Origin: Hymenobacter convexus
GTDB lineage: Bacteria > Bacteroidota > Bacteroidia > Cytophagales > Hymenobacteraceae
Assembly (NCBI RefSeq): GCF_030580955.1
Contig: NZ_JAUQON010000016.1
Location: 1 to 64,000 of the forward strand
DNA length: 64,000 nucleotides
Direction of reading: 5' to 3'
Within the stretch, counting starts at the first letter, position 1. Each line of letters starts with the position of its first letter. Positions 33,073 to 42,052 of the stretch are shown here, piece by piece. The notes beneath the pieces were generated by a model. It saw only the letters and a program-made list of their open reading frames with translations, was not told where the DNA came from and did not search any database. The position numbers and the translations under genes are program-made.

Positions 33073-35559
33073 CTACCCTTCGCGCAGTTCGTTGGCGAAG
33101 AGCTTGATGGCAGTGGGCATATCGCCGGTCTGCTTGAGCTTCTCAAACAGCCGCACTTTCTCGGTTTCCTCGGTGGTGTAGGTCACGTATTCTTCCTTGG
33201 ACACCTCGATGGCGTAAACCTTCGACACGACCCCACCCAGGCTGATGAATACCTCCGTGTAGCGGCCCCGCGTGGCCTTGTTGTCGCGGTTGATGCTCAG
33301 CACCAGGTCTTTTTCCTTAGGCGTGAGCGAGAGCAGCGCCTGAATCTCATCGAAGCGGTTGATGAACTTGCGCTGGTCAAGCAGAATCTTGCAGTCCGAG
33401 TTGTTGATGATGGCATCCTTGACAATCTCGTTGCCGATGATGTCGTCGATTTCCTGCGTCACCACGATGGCCTCGCCGAAGAACTTGCGCACCGTCTTAA
33501 AGAGATACTTGATGTAGGCGGCCATGCCCGGCGTGGTCAGCGCCTTCCAGGCCTCCTCAATCAGAATCATCTTCCGCACCCCCTTCAGCTTGCGCATCTT
33601 GGAGATGAAGGTTTCCATAATGATGAGCGTGACCACCGGAAACAGAATGGGGTGGTCCTTGATGTTGTCGAGCTCGAACACGATGAAGGGCGCCTGCACG
33701 AGGTCCAGCTCTTTCTCGGAGTTCAGCAGGTAGTCATACTCGCCGCCCCGGTAGTAGGGCTTGAGCACGTAGATGAAATTGTCGATGTCGAAATCCTTCT
33801 CCCGGACCTTCTCTTCCTCCAGAATTTTGCGATACGGCCCTTTAATAAACTCGTAGAACGTGTTGAAGCTCGGCTTGATAAGCGCGTTGGCTTCCAGCAT
33901 CACGTAATACAGGCTCACGGCGGTGGAGAGCGACACGTACTCCGACTGGCTCACGCTTTCGTCGTCCTTTTTCCAGAGCGCCTGCAACAGCGTTTTGATG
34001 GATTCCTTCTTTTCCACGTCCAGCTTGCCCGAAATCAGGAAGGGGTTGAAGGCAATCGGGTCGTCCTCCTCGTAGGTGAAATACACCCCGCCCACCAGCT
34101 CACAGAGCCCTTTGTAGGAGTTGCCGGTGTCTACCAGTAGCACGTGGGCGCCCTGCTCGTAGTACTGGCGCACCATGTGGTTGGTGAAAAACGACTTGCC
34201 CGAGCCCGAGGGGCCGAGCACGAACTTGTTGCGGTTGAAGATGATTTGCTTCTTCATCGGCTCATCCGAAATATCCACCAGCACGGGCTTGCCGTTGAGC
34301 CGGTCGGAGAGCTTGATGCCTTTCGTGGCCCCGGTGCTGCGGTAGTTGGTTTCGCAGGCCCAGAAGCAGACGGCCTGCTCGATGAAGGTGTAGAAGGTTT
34401 CCTCGCTGGGGAAGTCGCCGGCATTGCCCGGAATGCCGCCCCAGTAGAGCGCCGCGATGTCCACCGTGTTCTGCCGCGGCTTGCAGTTCATGGCGTTGAA
34501 GGCGGCGTTGACCAGCTTGCGCACCTCGGTCAGCTCCTCCTCGTGCCGGCCCCAGGTGAGCACGTTGCAGTGCACCCGCACCGGCCGGCGCTTGTGGGCA
34601 ATCAACTCATTCAGAAAGGCATTGTAATACTCGAAGTTGATGGCGTTCTGCCGCGAGTAGAGCGAGAGCGAGTTGAGCCGGTCCTTCTTCTGCTCGAAGG
34701 TTTTCACCGTCTTGGTGGTGTTATCCAGGAACACGTACTGGTTCAGGATATGGTTGGCACCCAGCAGCAGCCCCAGCGGGGCGGCGAAGCTGATGGGGAA
34801 GTCCGAGTACTCGGTGCTGTATTGCTCGTAGCGAATGTCGGTTTCCACCGACGTGGGCAGGTCATCGAGGTTGGCCACCGAGAACATCTGGCAGAACTCC
34901 GCCCCTACTTTCAGCCCTTCGGTCAAGTCGAGGTCGACCTGCAGCGCCTGGTCGGACAGGTCCAGCGCCAGGTACTTTTCCAGCAGCCCGGCCTTTTCGG
35001 CCGTACCGGCCAGCTCATCCGAGGTCAGCCGGTGCGAGCGGATGTAGGGCGCGTTGGTGGGTCCCACTCCTTCCAGCGTGCGTACGAACTGGCCCACGTT
35101 GTCGAAAAAGCTTTCCAGCACCTTGGTGTCGAGCATGTCCTTGGGCACGATGTTGCGCCGGGCCAGCAGCCCCGAGGTGCTGCCCCAGTTGGGCCGCTCC
35201 GACGAGGTTTTGGTGATGTAGAGGTAGCAGAAGTGGTTCAAGAACGGCCGCTCGTTGAAGTGGCGCTCGTAGGCTGAGGAAAGCAGCGTGCGCTCGGCCT
35301 CGAAGCCGGGGGCGTATTTATCCTCCACGTACCAGTCCTGCTTGTGCACCACGCAATGGTCGGGCAGCAGGCGCACGGCCTTCACGAAAGCCGCCTGCAG
35401 CTGGGCGTAATCGTCCCGGGAGAGGGTAAAGATTTCGGGCAAATCCAGTCGGAACGCCACGGTCACGTCCGCATTTTTCGAGATAAGGCAATCCTTCTCC
35501 ACCTTGTAGATGGGCTGCTTGGATTCGAGGGAAACGGAGGGCAGAACCTTATTGCTCAT
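33073..35559 (-). CDS. traG: Conjugation ATPase TraG (VirB4-like)
   Basis: This 828-residue ATPase powers assembly of the mating apparatus. Walker A is GPSGSGKSFFTNHMV (around residue 450) and Walker B is KMILIEEAWKAL (around residue 665), with the family end motif IVVTQEIDDIIGNEIVKDAIINNSD. The start at 35559 (MSNKVLP) removes a spurious 158-residue extension that reads through traE and traF in another frame. The naming follows CTnDOT, where TraG is the VirB4 homologue rather than the coupling protein. Long open frames antisense to it are GC artefacts. Confidence 0.95.
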   Translation of the reverse strand: MSNKVLPSVSLESKQPIYKVEKDCLISKNADVTVAFRLDLPEIFTLSRDDYAQLQAAFVKAVRLLPDHCVVHKQDWYVEDKYAPGFEAERTLLSSAYERHFNERPFLNHFCYLYITKTSSERPNWGSTSGLLARRNIVPKDMLDTKVLESFFDNVGQFVRTLEGVGPTNAPYIRSHRLTSDELAGTAEKAGLLEKYLALDLSDQALQVDLDLTEGLKVGAEFCQMFSVANLDDLPTSVETDIRYEQYSTEYSDFPISFAAPLGLLLGANHILNQYVFLDNTTKTVKTFEQKKDRLNSLSLYSRQNAINFEYYNAFLNELIAHKRRPVRVHCNVLTWGRHEEELTEVRKLVNAAFNAMNCKPRQNTVDIAALYWGGIPGNAGDFPSEETFYTFIEQAVCFWACETNYRSTGATKGIKLSDRLNGKPVLVDISDEPMKKQIIFNRNKFVLGPSGSGKSFFTNHMVRQYYEQGAHVLLVDTGNSYKGLCELVGGVYFTYEEDDPIAFNPFLISGKLDVEKKESIKTLLQALWKKDDESVSQSEYVSLSTAVSLYYVMLEANALIKPSFNTFYEFIKGPYRKILEEEKVREKDFDIDNFIYVLKPYYRGGEYDYLLNSEKELDLVQAPFIVFELDNIKDHPILFPVVTLIIMETFISKMRKLKGVRKMILIEEAWKALTTPGMAAYIKYLFKTVRKFFGEAIVVTQEIDDIIGNEIVKDAIINNSDCKILLDQRKFINRFDEIQALLSLTPKEKDLVLSINRDNKATRGRYTEVFISLGGVVSKVYAIEVSKEEYVTYTTEETEKVRLFEKLKQTGDMPTAIKLFANELREG

Positions 35560-35585
35560 AAGCGGGAAAGCACCCAAACCAGCCG

Positions 35586-35918
35586 CTAGGCGCGGCTGGT
35601 CGGGTCCTCGTTGAGGCGTTGGAATAAGCGGCTGTGCCGGTTGGTGATGTACCTGGGCGAGGAGCGCCGGGCGGCGGCCTTCATCAGCCCGTGCTCGCCG
35701 TAGCGCCGGTTCAGGGCAAAGACCCCGGCCCACATGCCGCCCCCGGCCAGGAAGGTGACCAGCACGGTGAGCACCAGCGGCACGCCCAACAGGTAGCAGG
35801 TCACGAACAGGGCGAACACCAGCCCGATGCCGGCGGCCAGAAAGTAGATGTTGCTGCCCACCAGGCCCTTGAATTCGACGGGCTTGTTGATGCCGCGATT
35901 GAGGTCGTAGATGGGCAT
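35586..35918 (-). CDS. traF: Conjugative transposon protein TraF (DUF4133)
   Basis: This 110-residue membrane protein with two adjacent helices (residues 24-65) and the start YDLNRGINKPVEFKGLVGSNIYFLAAG is diagnostic of DUF4133/TraF, the VirB3-like partner of the TraG ATPase. It lies 26 bases before traG. Confidence 0.92.
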   Translation of the reverse strand: MPIYDLNRGINKPVEFKGLVGSNIYFLAAGIGLVFALFVTCYLLGVPLVLTVLVTFLAGGGMWAGVFALNRRYGEHGLMKAAARRSSPRYITNRHSRLFQRLNEDPTSRA

Positions 35919-35927
35919 GGCGGCGGC

Positions 35928-36245
35928 CTAGAGGAAGAACGAGCGCACCACCGTGGCCACGATGACCAGGAAAATCATCGAGCCAAACCAGGACACGGCC
36001 GTTTTCTGCGTGTCCTGGTCGCCGGCGTTCCATTTGCCATACACCTTGATGGCTCCCACCAGGCCCAGCACCGCGCCGATGGCGTACATGAGCTTGGTCA
36101 GCGGGTCGAAGTAGCTGGTGACCTGGGTGGTGGCATCCTGAATGCCGGCCGTGCCGTTGCCGCCCCCAGTCTGGGCGTAAAGCAGTTGTGAGCTGAACAG
36201 CAGGACCACGAGGGCCAGCGAGGTAACGAAAGGTTTCTTAGTCAT
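35928..36245 (-). CDS. traE: Conjugative transposon protein TraE (DUF4134)
   Basis: This 105-residue pilin-like (VirB2-like) protein has a signal sequence, the motif TQVTSYFDPLTKLMYAIGAVLGLVGAIKVYGKWNAGD and a final hydrophobic helix. The start at 36245 gives MTKKPFV and a regular leader. It forms the usual traE-traF-traG order. Confidence 0.92.
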   Translation of the reverse strand: MTKKPFVTSLALVVLLFSSQLLYAQTGGGNGTAGIQDATTQVTSYFDPLTKLMYAIGAVLGLVGAIKVYGKWNAGDQDTQKTAVSWFGSMIFLVIVATVVRSFFL

Positions 36246-36296
36246 GGCAAGGGAAAAGGAGTCGGGAATCAATGATTAGGGAGAAAAAAGGCTGCG

Positions 36297-37124
36297 CTAC
36301 TCCTCGTCGGGGCCGAAGAGGTCATCCAGCTCGGCGTGGTTGAGGGCCATCTGCTGGGCCATCTGCTCGGCCAGGCTGGTGCCGGCCAACTCGACCGGCG
36401 GCGCGGGCTGCTGGCCGGCTTGTAGCAGGGTCAGGTATTCGGCAACGGAAGCGGCGGCCACCAGCTTGGGCGGGTCCACAGGGACAATGTCTAGCCGCGA
36501 GGCCACCGGCTCATCGAATGTGGCCAGCGGCTCGTAGCTATCCGCCATTGGGGCTAGCTGCACGGTTTCGGGCTCCAGTACCCCATCAGCGGCCGTATCT
36601 GCAGTCACAGGCTCCGTGGGCAGGCTGTGAGCTTCGCGCCGGACCAGCGCAGCCAAGTGCTCATCGGCTTGGTCGGCTTCTTCGGTGCGATTCTCATCCT
36701 GCGCCTGCGCCTCGTCACCCGCGGCGGCCGATGCCTCCATCGGGGCGGTGTCGCTGGTGCTTTCGTCGTGGCCAGTGGCCGTGCCGGTGGAATCGGGCAG
36801 CGCCCCGCTGACCAGCGGCTCGGCCGCTGCCGGCAAGTTCTGGTCCGCCCCGGCTTCGGGGCGTTCCGCGTCATCGGCATCTTCCCGGACTTCCGTGGCC
36901 CCCGGCGTGGCCTTCACGAAGGCTGAGGTAGGACGCACCAGCGAAGGAGGTGCTACCGCGCTGCCGCCCACGCCGGCGAGCTGGGCACCAGCCATCTTTT
37001 TGCCCGGCGTCAGCAGAGCCGTGAGTTCCACCCGGTAGTAGAGCAGGCCCACCACCAGGTAGTAGAGAACAACCACAACCAGGACGAAAAGGCCAAACTG
37101 GCCCCAGGAATAGGCGCTGAGCAT
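36297..37124 (-). CDS. First gene of the tra operon: membrane-anchored acidic protein
   Basis: This 275-residue protein has one N-terminal transmembrane helix (residues 8-30) and a long acidic, Ala/Pro/Thr-rich region (EVREDADDAERPEAG, ENRTEEADQADEHL), ending LNHAELDDLFGPDEE. Similar acidic membrane proteins head Bacteroidota tra operons, but I cannot name the family. The start at 37124 lies 73 bases after a TAGGTTTG -7 box. Confidence 0.75.
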   Translation of the reverse strand: MLSAYSWGQFGLFVLVVVVLYYLVVGLLYYRVELTALLTPGKKMAGAQLAGVGGSAVAPPSLVRPTSAFVKATPGATEVREDADDAERPEAGADQNLPAAAEPLVSGALPDSTGTATGHDESTSDTAPMEASAAAGDEAQAQDENRTEEADQADEHLAALVRREAHSLPTEPVTADTAADGVLEPETVQLAPMADSYEPLATFDEPVASRLDIVPVDPPKLVAAASVAEYLTLLQAGQQPAPPVELAGTSLAEQMAQQMALNHAELDDLFGPDEE

Positions 37125-37196
37125 CGCGGGGAAATAGCGTGGCACCCCAGGCCGACCGGCCCGGGCGTGAACTTGCCAAACCGTGATTTGACGCTA

Positions 37197-37282
37197 CAAA
37201 CCTATCCGGGCTATAAACTGCTTGGGTAGAAAGTTGACGAATGGTTGGAATTCGATGGTGAGGTGCAGCCCCGACACACGAA
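37197..37282 (-). promoter_or_regulatory. tra operon promoter with conserved upstream element, copy 1
   Basis: On the minus strand the order is TTCGTGTG (37282-37275), 7 bases, TGCACCTCAC (37267-37258), 17 bases, TCGTCAACTTTCT (37240-37228), 23 bases, TAGGTTTG (37204-37197). The same blocks with the same spacings occur at 56870-56955, and the first three at 49589-49637. TAGGTTTG fits the TAnnTTTG -7 box and lies 73 bases before the first tra gene. The rest of the gap to 37584 shows no convincing gene. Confidence 0.75.
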
Positions 37283-37584
37283 CGGCACATCATTCAAGCC
37301 TGAATTTTAGAGAAAAGAAACTTGGCTGTTGCAGAACTTGCTGGACGGCTCACTAAGCGGGTAGGCGGGCTGTCAAAAGCACGTAAATGGCCCATTTGCC
37401 ATTCTTTCCAGTTCGATTCGGCTTATCAACCCCTTGTTTCCAGACGCCACACCGAGTTGTGCAACCGCCACGAGCGACTGATTAGCGGGGCGCGGAATGA
37501 TGACTTGCCCGGCTGCGCTCGCCATTCGTTTTTAACTCGGCGGGAGTATTTCCCGTTGAACGGAATTGGCTGTTGACCTTCCCT

Positions 37585-38637
37585 ATGCTCCTACTTTTCC
37601 GCATCTCCTGGCTGCGCATGGCGGCCGCGTGGGGGGCGTTTGCCTTCTTCATGCTGCTGGTGGCATATGGGCAGGCCGTCACGGGTACCGGGCCGGTGTT
37701 GTGGCGCACGGTGCTGCTGGGGCCGCTGCTGTACGGGCTGATTGGGACCCTGCTCACACCGGTGGTGTTTGTGCTGGCAGCGCGCTTCGACCTCACGGCC
37801 GGCCGCGCCCGCTGGCTGCCCTACCTGCTGGTGCACGCGGCCGCCAGCGTGGCCCTCACGGTGGCCTACCGGGCCTTGTTCATGGCCACACTCTACCTGG
37901 TGGGCGGCTCGAATGCGCCCGTTTCATGGGTCACGATTCTGGCGGGATTTAATTTCTGGATTCCGCTCTACTGGATGGTGCTGTTCGTGGCCTACGCCCT
38001 CGACTACCACGACAAGTGGCAGCGCCGCAACCTCGACGCGGTGCGCCTGGAAATGCAACTGGTGCAGGCCCAGCTGCACGCCCTTAAGCAGCAGCTCAAC
38101 CCGCACTTTCTCTTCAACACCCTCAATGCCATTGCCACCCTCATCGGCGACGAGCCCGCCGCCGCCCAGCACATGATGGCCAAGCTCGGCGAGTTCCTGC
38201 GCCTGGTGCTCGACCACTCCGATGCCCAGCAGGTGCCGCTGGCGCAGGAGCTGCACTTCGTGGAGCTGTACCTGGACATGGAGCAGGTGCGGTTTTCCGA
38301 CCGGCTGGCCGTGACCTACGAGGTGGACCCGGCCGCGCTCCCAGCTCTGATTCCGCACCTGCTGCTGCAGCCCCTGGTGGAAAATGCCGTGCGCCACGGC
38401 CTGAGCGCGGGGGGCACCGGCCGCCTGCATATTGCCGCCGAGCGGCAGGGCCAGCAGCTGGTGGTGCAGGTGCGCGACTCCGGCCCCGGCCCTGAGCAGG
38501 CCGGCCCCCGGGGCGTGGGCCTCGAAAATACCGAGCAGCGCCTGCGCGCCCTCTACGACGACCGGTACGCGCTGCGCCTGCTGCCCGCGGCCGGGCAGGG
38601 CACCGTGGTGCGCATCGAACTACCCTTTCACCACTAA
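37585..38637 (+). CDS. LytS/YehU-type sensor histidine kinase
   Basis: This 350-residue inner-membrane kinase has four transmembrane helices in residues 5-140 and then the His_kinase motif QLNPHFLFNTLNAIATLI with the phospho-accepting His. A C-terminal HATPase domain follows (LLQPLVENAVRHGL, RDSGPGP, GVGLENTEQRL). It pairs with the LytTR regulator 9 bases downstream. The input signal is unknown. The ATG at 37585 was preferred over an upstream TTG. Confidence 0.92.
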   Translation: MLLLFRISWLRMAAAWGAFAFFMLLVAYGQAVTGTGPVLWRTVLLGPLLYGLIGTLLTPVVFVLAARFDLTAGRARWLPYLLVHAAASVALTVAYRALFMATLYLVGGSNAPVSWVTILAGFNFWIPLYWMVLFVAYALDYHDKWQRRNLDAVRLEMQLVQAQLHALKQQLNPHFLFNTLNAIATLIGDEPAAAQHMMAKLGEFLRLVLDHSDAQQVPLAQELHFVELYLDMEQVRFSDRLAVTYEVDPAALPALIPHLLLQPLVENAVRHGLSAGGTGRLHIAAERQGQQLVVQVRDSGPGPEQAGPRGVGLENTEQRLRALYDDRYALRLLPAAGQGTVVRIELPFHH

Positions 38638-38646
38638 TTTGTGGCA

Positions 38647-39414
38647 ATGGCCCCCATTCAAACCCTGATTGTGGACGATGAGCCGCTGGCCCGCCGGCGC
38701 ATTGCCCAGCTGCTGGCCGGCCAGCCGGGCTTTGTCATCGCGGGCGAGTGCGGCACCGGGGCCGAGGCGGTGGCCGCGCTCTCGCACGGACCGGCCGTGG
38801 ATTTGGTATTTCTGGACGTGCAGATGCCCGATTGCAACGGCCTGCAGGTGTTGCAGCAACTACCGGCCCGGCCGCGGCCGTTGGTGGTGTTCGTGACAGC
38901 CTACGACCGGTATACCTTGCAAGCCTTTGAGGCCCACGCCGTGGATTACCTGCTCAAGCCCCTGGACCCTGACCGTTTCGCCCGCTGCCTGGCGCACGTC
39001 CGCCAGCGGGTCAGCCAGGTGGCCGCGCCGGCGTGGGAGGGGCTGGTGCAGGCGCTGCCCGCCCCGCCGGTGCCGTATGCGTCGCAGCTGCTGGTGAAAC
39101 AACCCGGACGTTTCTACTTCGTGCCCGTCGAGCAGGTGCTGTACCTCGAAGCCACCGGCAACTACGTCACGGTGCACGCGTCCGGTGAAACCCACCTAGT
39201 GCGCGCCACGCTCACCCAGCTGGCCAGCCAGCTCGACCCGGCCCGCTTCCTGCGCATCCACCGCTCGCTGATTGTGCACACCACCCACATCAAAGAACTG
39301 CGGCCCTGGACGCACGGCGAGTACCTGGTCACGCTGCACGATGGCACGCACCTGACCTCTTCGCGCAGCTGCAACGAGGGCATTCAGCAGTTTTTGCGGC
39401 AATTTGTCTCTTAA
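38647..39414 (+). CDS. LytTR-family response regulator
   Basis: This 255-residue protein has a receiver domain with acidic DDE near residues 10-12, phospho-acceptor Asp in VFLDVQMPD and Lys in LLKPLDPDR. A LytTR DNA-binding domain follows (residues about 145-250: PVEQVLYLEATGNYVTVHA, LRIHRSLIVHTTHIKEL). It forms a two-component system with the adjacent kinase. The start at ATG 38647 follows a GTG at 38641. Confidence 0.93.
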   Translation: MAPIQTLIVDDEPLARRRIAQLLAGQPGFVIAGECGTGAEAVAALSHGPAVDLVFLDVQMPDCNGLQVLQQLPARPRPLVVFVTAYDRYTLQAFEAHAVDYLLKPLDPDRFARCLAHVRQRVSQVAAPAWEGLVQALPAPPVPYASQLLVKQPGRFYFVPVEQVLYLEATGNYVTVHASGETHLVRATLTQLASQLDPARFLRIHRSLIVHTTHIKELRPWTHGEYLVTLHDGTHLTSSRSCNEGIQQFLRQFVS

Positions 39415-39567
39415 GTACAGCTATTGGCTGGGTCAACTGCTTAAGGAATATGCTACTCGTCCCGCTAAAAGGCCACTTCGTCACGGTGGATAAACACTGC
39501 TTACTTATCGGCCGTATGAGCGGGTGTCGGGCCGCATTCGTGGCGCAGCCATGTTTTGCCAGCTTAT

Positions 39568-40143
39568 ATGCCCCAAACTACTACTACGCTACCTAGCCCT
39601 GTGGCTTCACTCCCGGCCCCGGCCGAGCAAGAGCTGGTGCAGCGCCTGCTGGCCCGGGACGAGCGCGCTCTGGGGCAATTGTACGAGCAGTACGCCCGGA
39701 ATCTGTTCACCGTCATTCTGCGGGTGGTGCAGGACGAGGCGATGGCCCAGGACGTGCTGCAGGAAGGCTTGCTCAAGGTCTGGCTCAGCATTGGCAGCTA
39801 CGAGGCCACGCGGGGCCGCCTGTTCACCTGGATGGTGCGCGTGTGCTGCAACCAGGCCATTGATGCCCTGCGCAGTCCGCGCCATCGCTTTCACCGCCGC
39901 AATCCGTCGCTGGAGGCTGCTGGAGCACAATATAGCCCGGCTCCCACGGCCTTTTATCCCGAGCACATTGGCGTGCGCGAGCTCATCGTGCAACTAAAGC
40001 CCCGGCAGCGGGAAGTCATGGACCTGCTCTATTTCGGCGGCTGCACCCAGGCCGAGACGGCCGAGCAGCTAGCCATTCCGCTGGCCACCGTGAAAACCCG
40101 GGCGCGCGCCGCTTTAGTCGTGCTCTCCCGCATGGCCCGCTAG
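39568..40143 (+). CDS. ECF-type RNA polymerase sigma factor
   Basis: This 191-residue sigma factor has region 2 as LYEQYARNLFTVILRVVQDEAMAQDVLQEGLLKVW and region 4 as LKPRQREVMDLLYFGGCTQAETAEQLAIPLATVKTRARAAL. No anti-sigma gene follows; instead a di-heme cytochrome gene lies 76 bases downstream. The ATG at 39568 is used rather than an upstream TTG. Confidence 0.92.
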   Translation: MPQTTTTLPSPVASLPAPAEQELVQRLLARDERALGQLYEQYARNLFTVILRVVQDEAMAQDVLQEGLLKVWLSIGSYEATRGRLFTWMVRVCCNQAIDALRSPRHRFHRRNPSLEAAGAQYSPAPTAFYPEHIGVRELIVQLKPRQREVMDLLYFGGCTQAETAEQLAIPLATVKTRARAALVVLSRMAR

Positions 40144-40219
40144 GGGCAGCGCCTACCTAAGCAGCATCTTCTCAATTAACCTGTTTCATCTCTCATTTTT
40201 TACTTTACCTCCTGACCTG

Positions 40220-41821
40220 ATGGCCAACCTGCACCACTTCCGAGTGCCCGCCCTTCTTGTTTCGGGCCTTGCCGTGGTGGCGGCGGCCGCCTGCCAGGGC
40301 GGTTCCGACACGAAGACAAGTACCGAAACTTCCACCACCCAAGCGGCGACGGACACCGCCGACACCGGGGCCACTCCCGTAGCGCTGCGCACCGGCAACG
40401 CCGAGGCCGGCCGCGACGTGTACCGCAACGAAACCTTCGGCGACGAAGGCTTCTGGACCGATGCCGTGCGGATGCCCCAAGGCATGAAATCCGCCAAGCT
40501 GACGGTGCTCGACGCGCTGAAAGCCGGGGTCAGCTTCGACGTGGACGCCATGCCGGCCGACCTGAAAGCGGCCTTTGCCAACGAGTTGAAAACCGACCAC
40601 TCGCCCGCCAAAGCGCCCAAGCTTAACGACCCCGCCACCCTGGATGCGCTGGTGAAGGCCAACGCCGTTATTGGCATGGTGCCCAAGGGCGGCAAGGTGG
40701 GCGTGACCTGCGCCCTGTGCCACGCCATCACCGACAAGTCGATGTACGAGCTGACGGGCAAAGGCACGATTGGCAAGCGCATCGACGGCCCTACGCCGCA
40801 CGGCCTGAATGTGGGCAAGCTGCTAGCCACGGCCGCCAACTCCCGCGCCCTGTTTCCCACCTTGCAGCTGCAGCAGCCCGACGGCAGCACCATCGGCCGC
40901 GCCCCGAAGGGCCTGACGGCCAAATCGACCGAAGCCGAGGTGGATGCCTACTTAAGTAACCCGAAGTTCTACCCCGTGGGCACCTTCGACGACTCGCCCG
41001 ACGGTAACGGCAATTCCGTGCACATCACGCCCTTCTTCCGGCAGGATTTGGCCGCGCCCTACGGCTCGTCGGGCCAGAACGACAAGCTGGATGACTTCAA
41101 CAACACGGTTTATACGGCCCTGTTCGACCAGAGCAACCTGCTCTCGCCCGGCGGGCGGCAGTTCATGCACGCCCTCGGCGCGGCGGGCGGCGACTCCATC
41201 GTGGCCGGCTACGCCAAGGTGCTGGCCGCCACGGGCGTCACCGGCTACCCCTTCGTCACGGCCCACCTGCAGGGCAAAGCCGGCGACCCGCCCACGCCCA
41301 CCGGCAAGCGCGTGGACGAGCAGAAGCTGCGCGACCTGAACGCCTACGTGTCGAGCCTGCAAACGCCCAAGGGCGTGGTGCGCAATGCCGCGCAGGTGGC
41401 CAGCGGCCGGGCGCTGTTCATTTCGCAAAACTGTACGTCCTGCCACAACACCAACCAGGGCGTGGCTGTCCAGGCCAAGCTGGTGCCGATGAACGTCATC
41501 TGGCCTGGCTACGCGCCCAAGGTGCTGGCCCAGCGGCAGGCCCCGCTCACCCCCATTCAGAATGCCCCCGGCACATTTGATGACAAAATGGTGGTAGTGG
41601 ATGCCAGCCCCGGCGGCGGCATGCGCGGCAACGCATTGCCCCTGCTGCTGGACCTGGCCCGCAAGCCCGTGTTTCTGCACGACGATTCCGTGCACAGCCT
41701 CGACGAGCTGCTAAATCCCAAGCGGGGCAAAACCGCGCCGCACCCGTTCTACGCCGTAACCCCGGCCGAGCGTACCGCGCTAGTGGCCTACTTGAATAGC
41801 CTGGACACCGACAGCAAGTAA
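40220..41821 (+). CDS. Di-heme cytochrome c lipoprotein
   Basis: This 533-residue exported lipoprotein (leader ending AAAACQGG) has two CxxCH heme sites, CALCH near residue 170 and CTSCH near residue 410. The second sits in a standard cytochrome c domain (ASGRALFISQNCTSCHNTNQG) with a distal Met candidate further on. It is probably a periplasmic oxidoreductase or electron carrier. It is followed by a strong terminator, so it is the end of its unit. Confidence 0.88.
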   Translation: MANLHHFRVPALLVSGLAVVAAAACQGGSDTKTSTETSTTQAATDTADTGATPVALRTGNAEAGRDVYRNETFGDEGFWTDAVRMPQGMKSAKLTVLDALKAGVSFDVDAMPADLKAAFANELKTDHSPAKAPKLNDPATLDALVKANAVIGMVPKGGKVGVTCALCHAITDKSMYELTGKGTIGKRIDGPTPHGLNVGKLLATAANSRALFPTLQLQQPDGSTIGRAPKGLTAKSTEAEVDAYLSNPKFYPVGTFDDSPDGNGNSVHITPFFRQDLAAPYGSSGQNDKLDDFNNTVYTALFDQSNLLSPGGRQFMHALGAAGGDSIVAGYAKVLAATGVTGYPFVTAHLQGKAGDPPTPTGKRVDEQKLRDLNAYVSSLQTPKGVVRNAAQVASGRALFISQNCTSCHNTNQGVAVQAKLVPMNVIWPGYAPKVLAQRQAPLTPIQNAPGTFDDKMVVVDASPGGGMRGNALPLLLDLARKPVFLHDDSVHSLDELLNPKRGKTAPHPFYAVTPAERTALVAYLNSLDTDSK

Positions 41822-41964
41822 TAAGCTCCTTGCATTAGCTGCGGCGTCCCGCACGGCCTTTTTATCACCGGGCAGGACAAGCTTAGCCGCGACCTGAATG
41901 TCTTTGTCACTAACAGAGGGGTACGCGGTGCCCAGAGCAGCCAAGCAAGTACGTAATTGAAAAC

Positions 41965-42001
41965 GAAAGCCCCGGCCCTGATAAAGGGCCGGGGCTTTAT
42001 T
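41965..42001 (+). terminator. Bidirectional-looking terminator
   Basis: AAAGCCCCGGCCC pairs with GGGCCGGGGCTTT around an 8-base TGATAA-containing loop, between the convergent cytochrome and hydrolase genes. Confidence 0.85.
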
Positions 42002-42052
42002 ATGCCTGGGAACCCGGGCAGCCATCGTGCTTACGCCGGGGTTCTCGCCGGG

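Noticed and set aside
33058..35277. Two long plus-strand open frames antisense to traG
   Set aside because: Composition (His, Val, Leu, Arg rich) is that of a GC-driven antisense frame; the minus strand has unmistakable VirB4 motifs over the same bases.
37322..37576. Short open frame in the gap before the LytS kinase
   Set aside because: No domain, no ribosome-site context, and composition unlike coding sequence.
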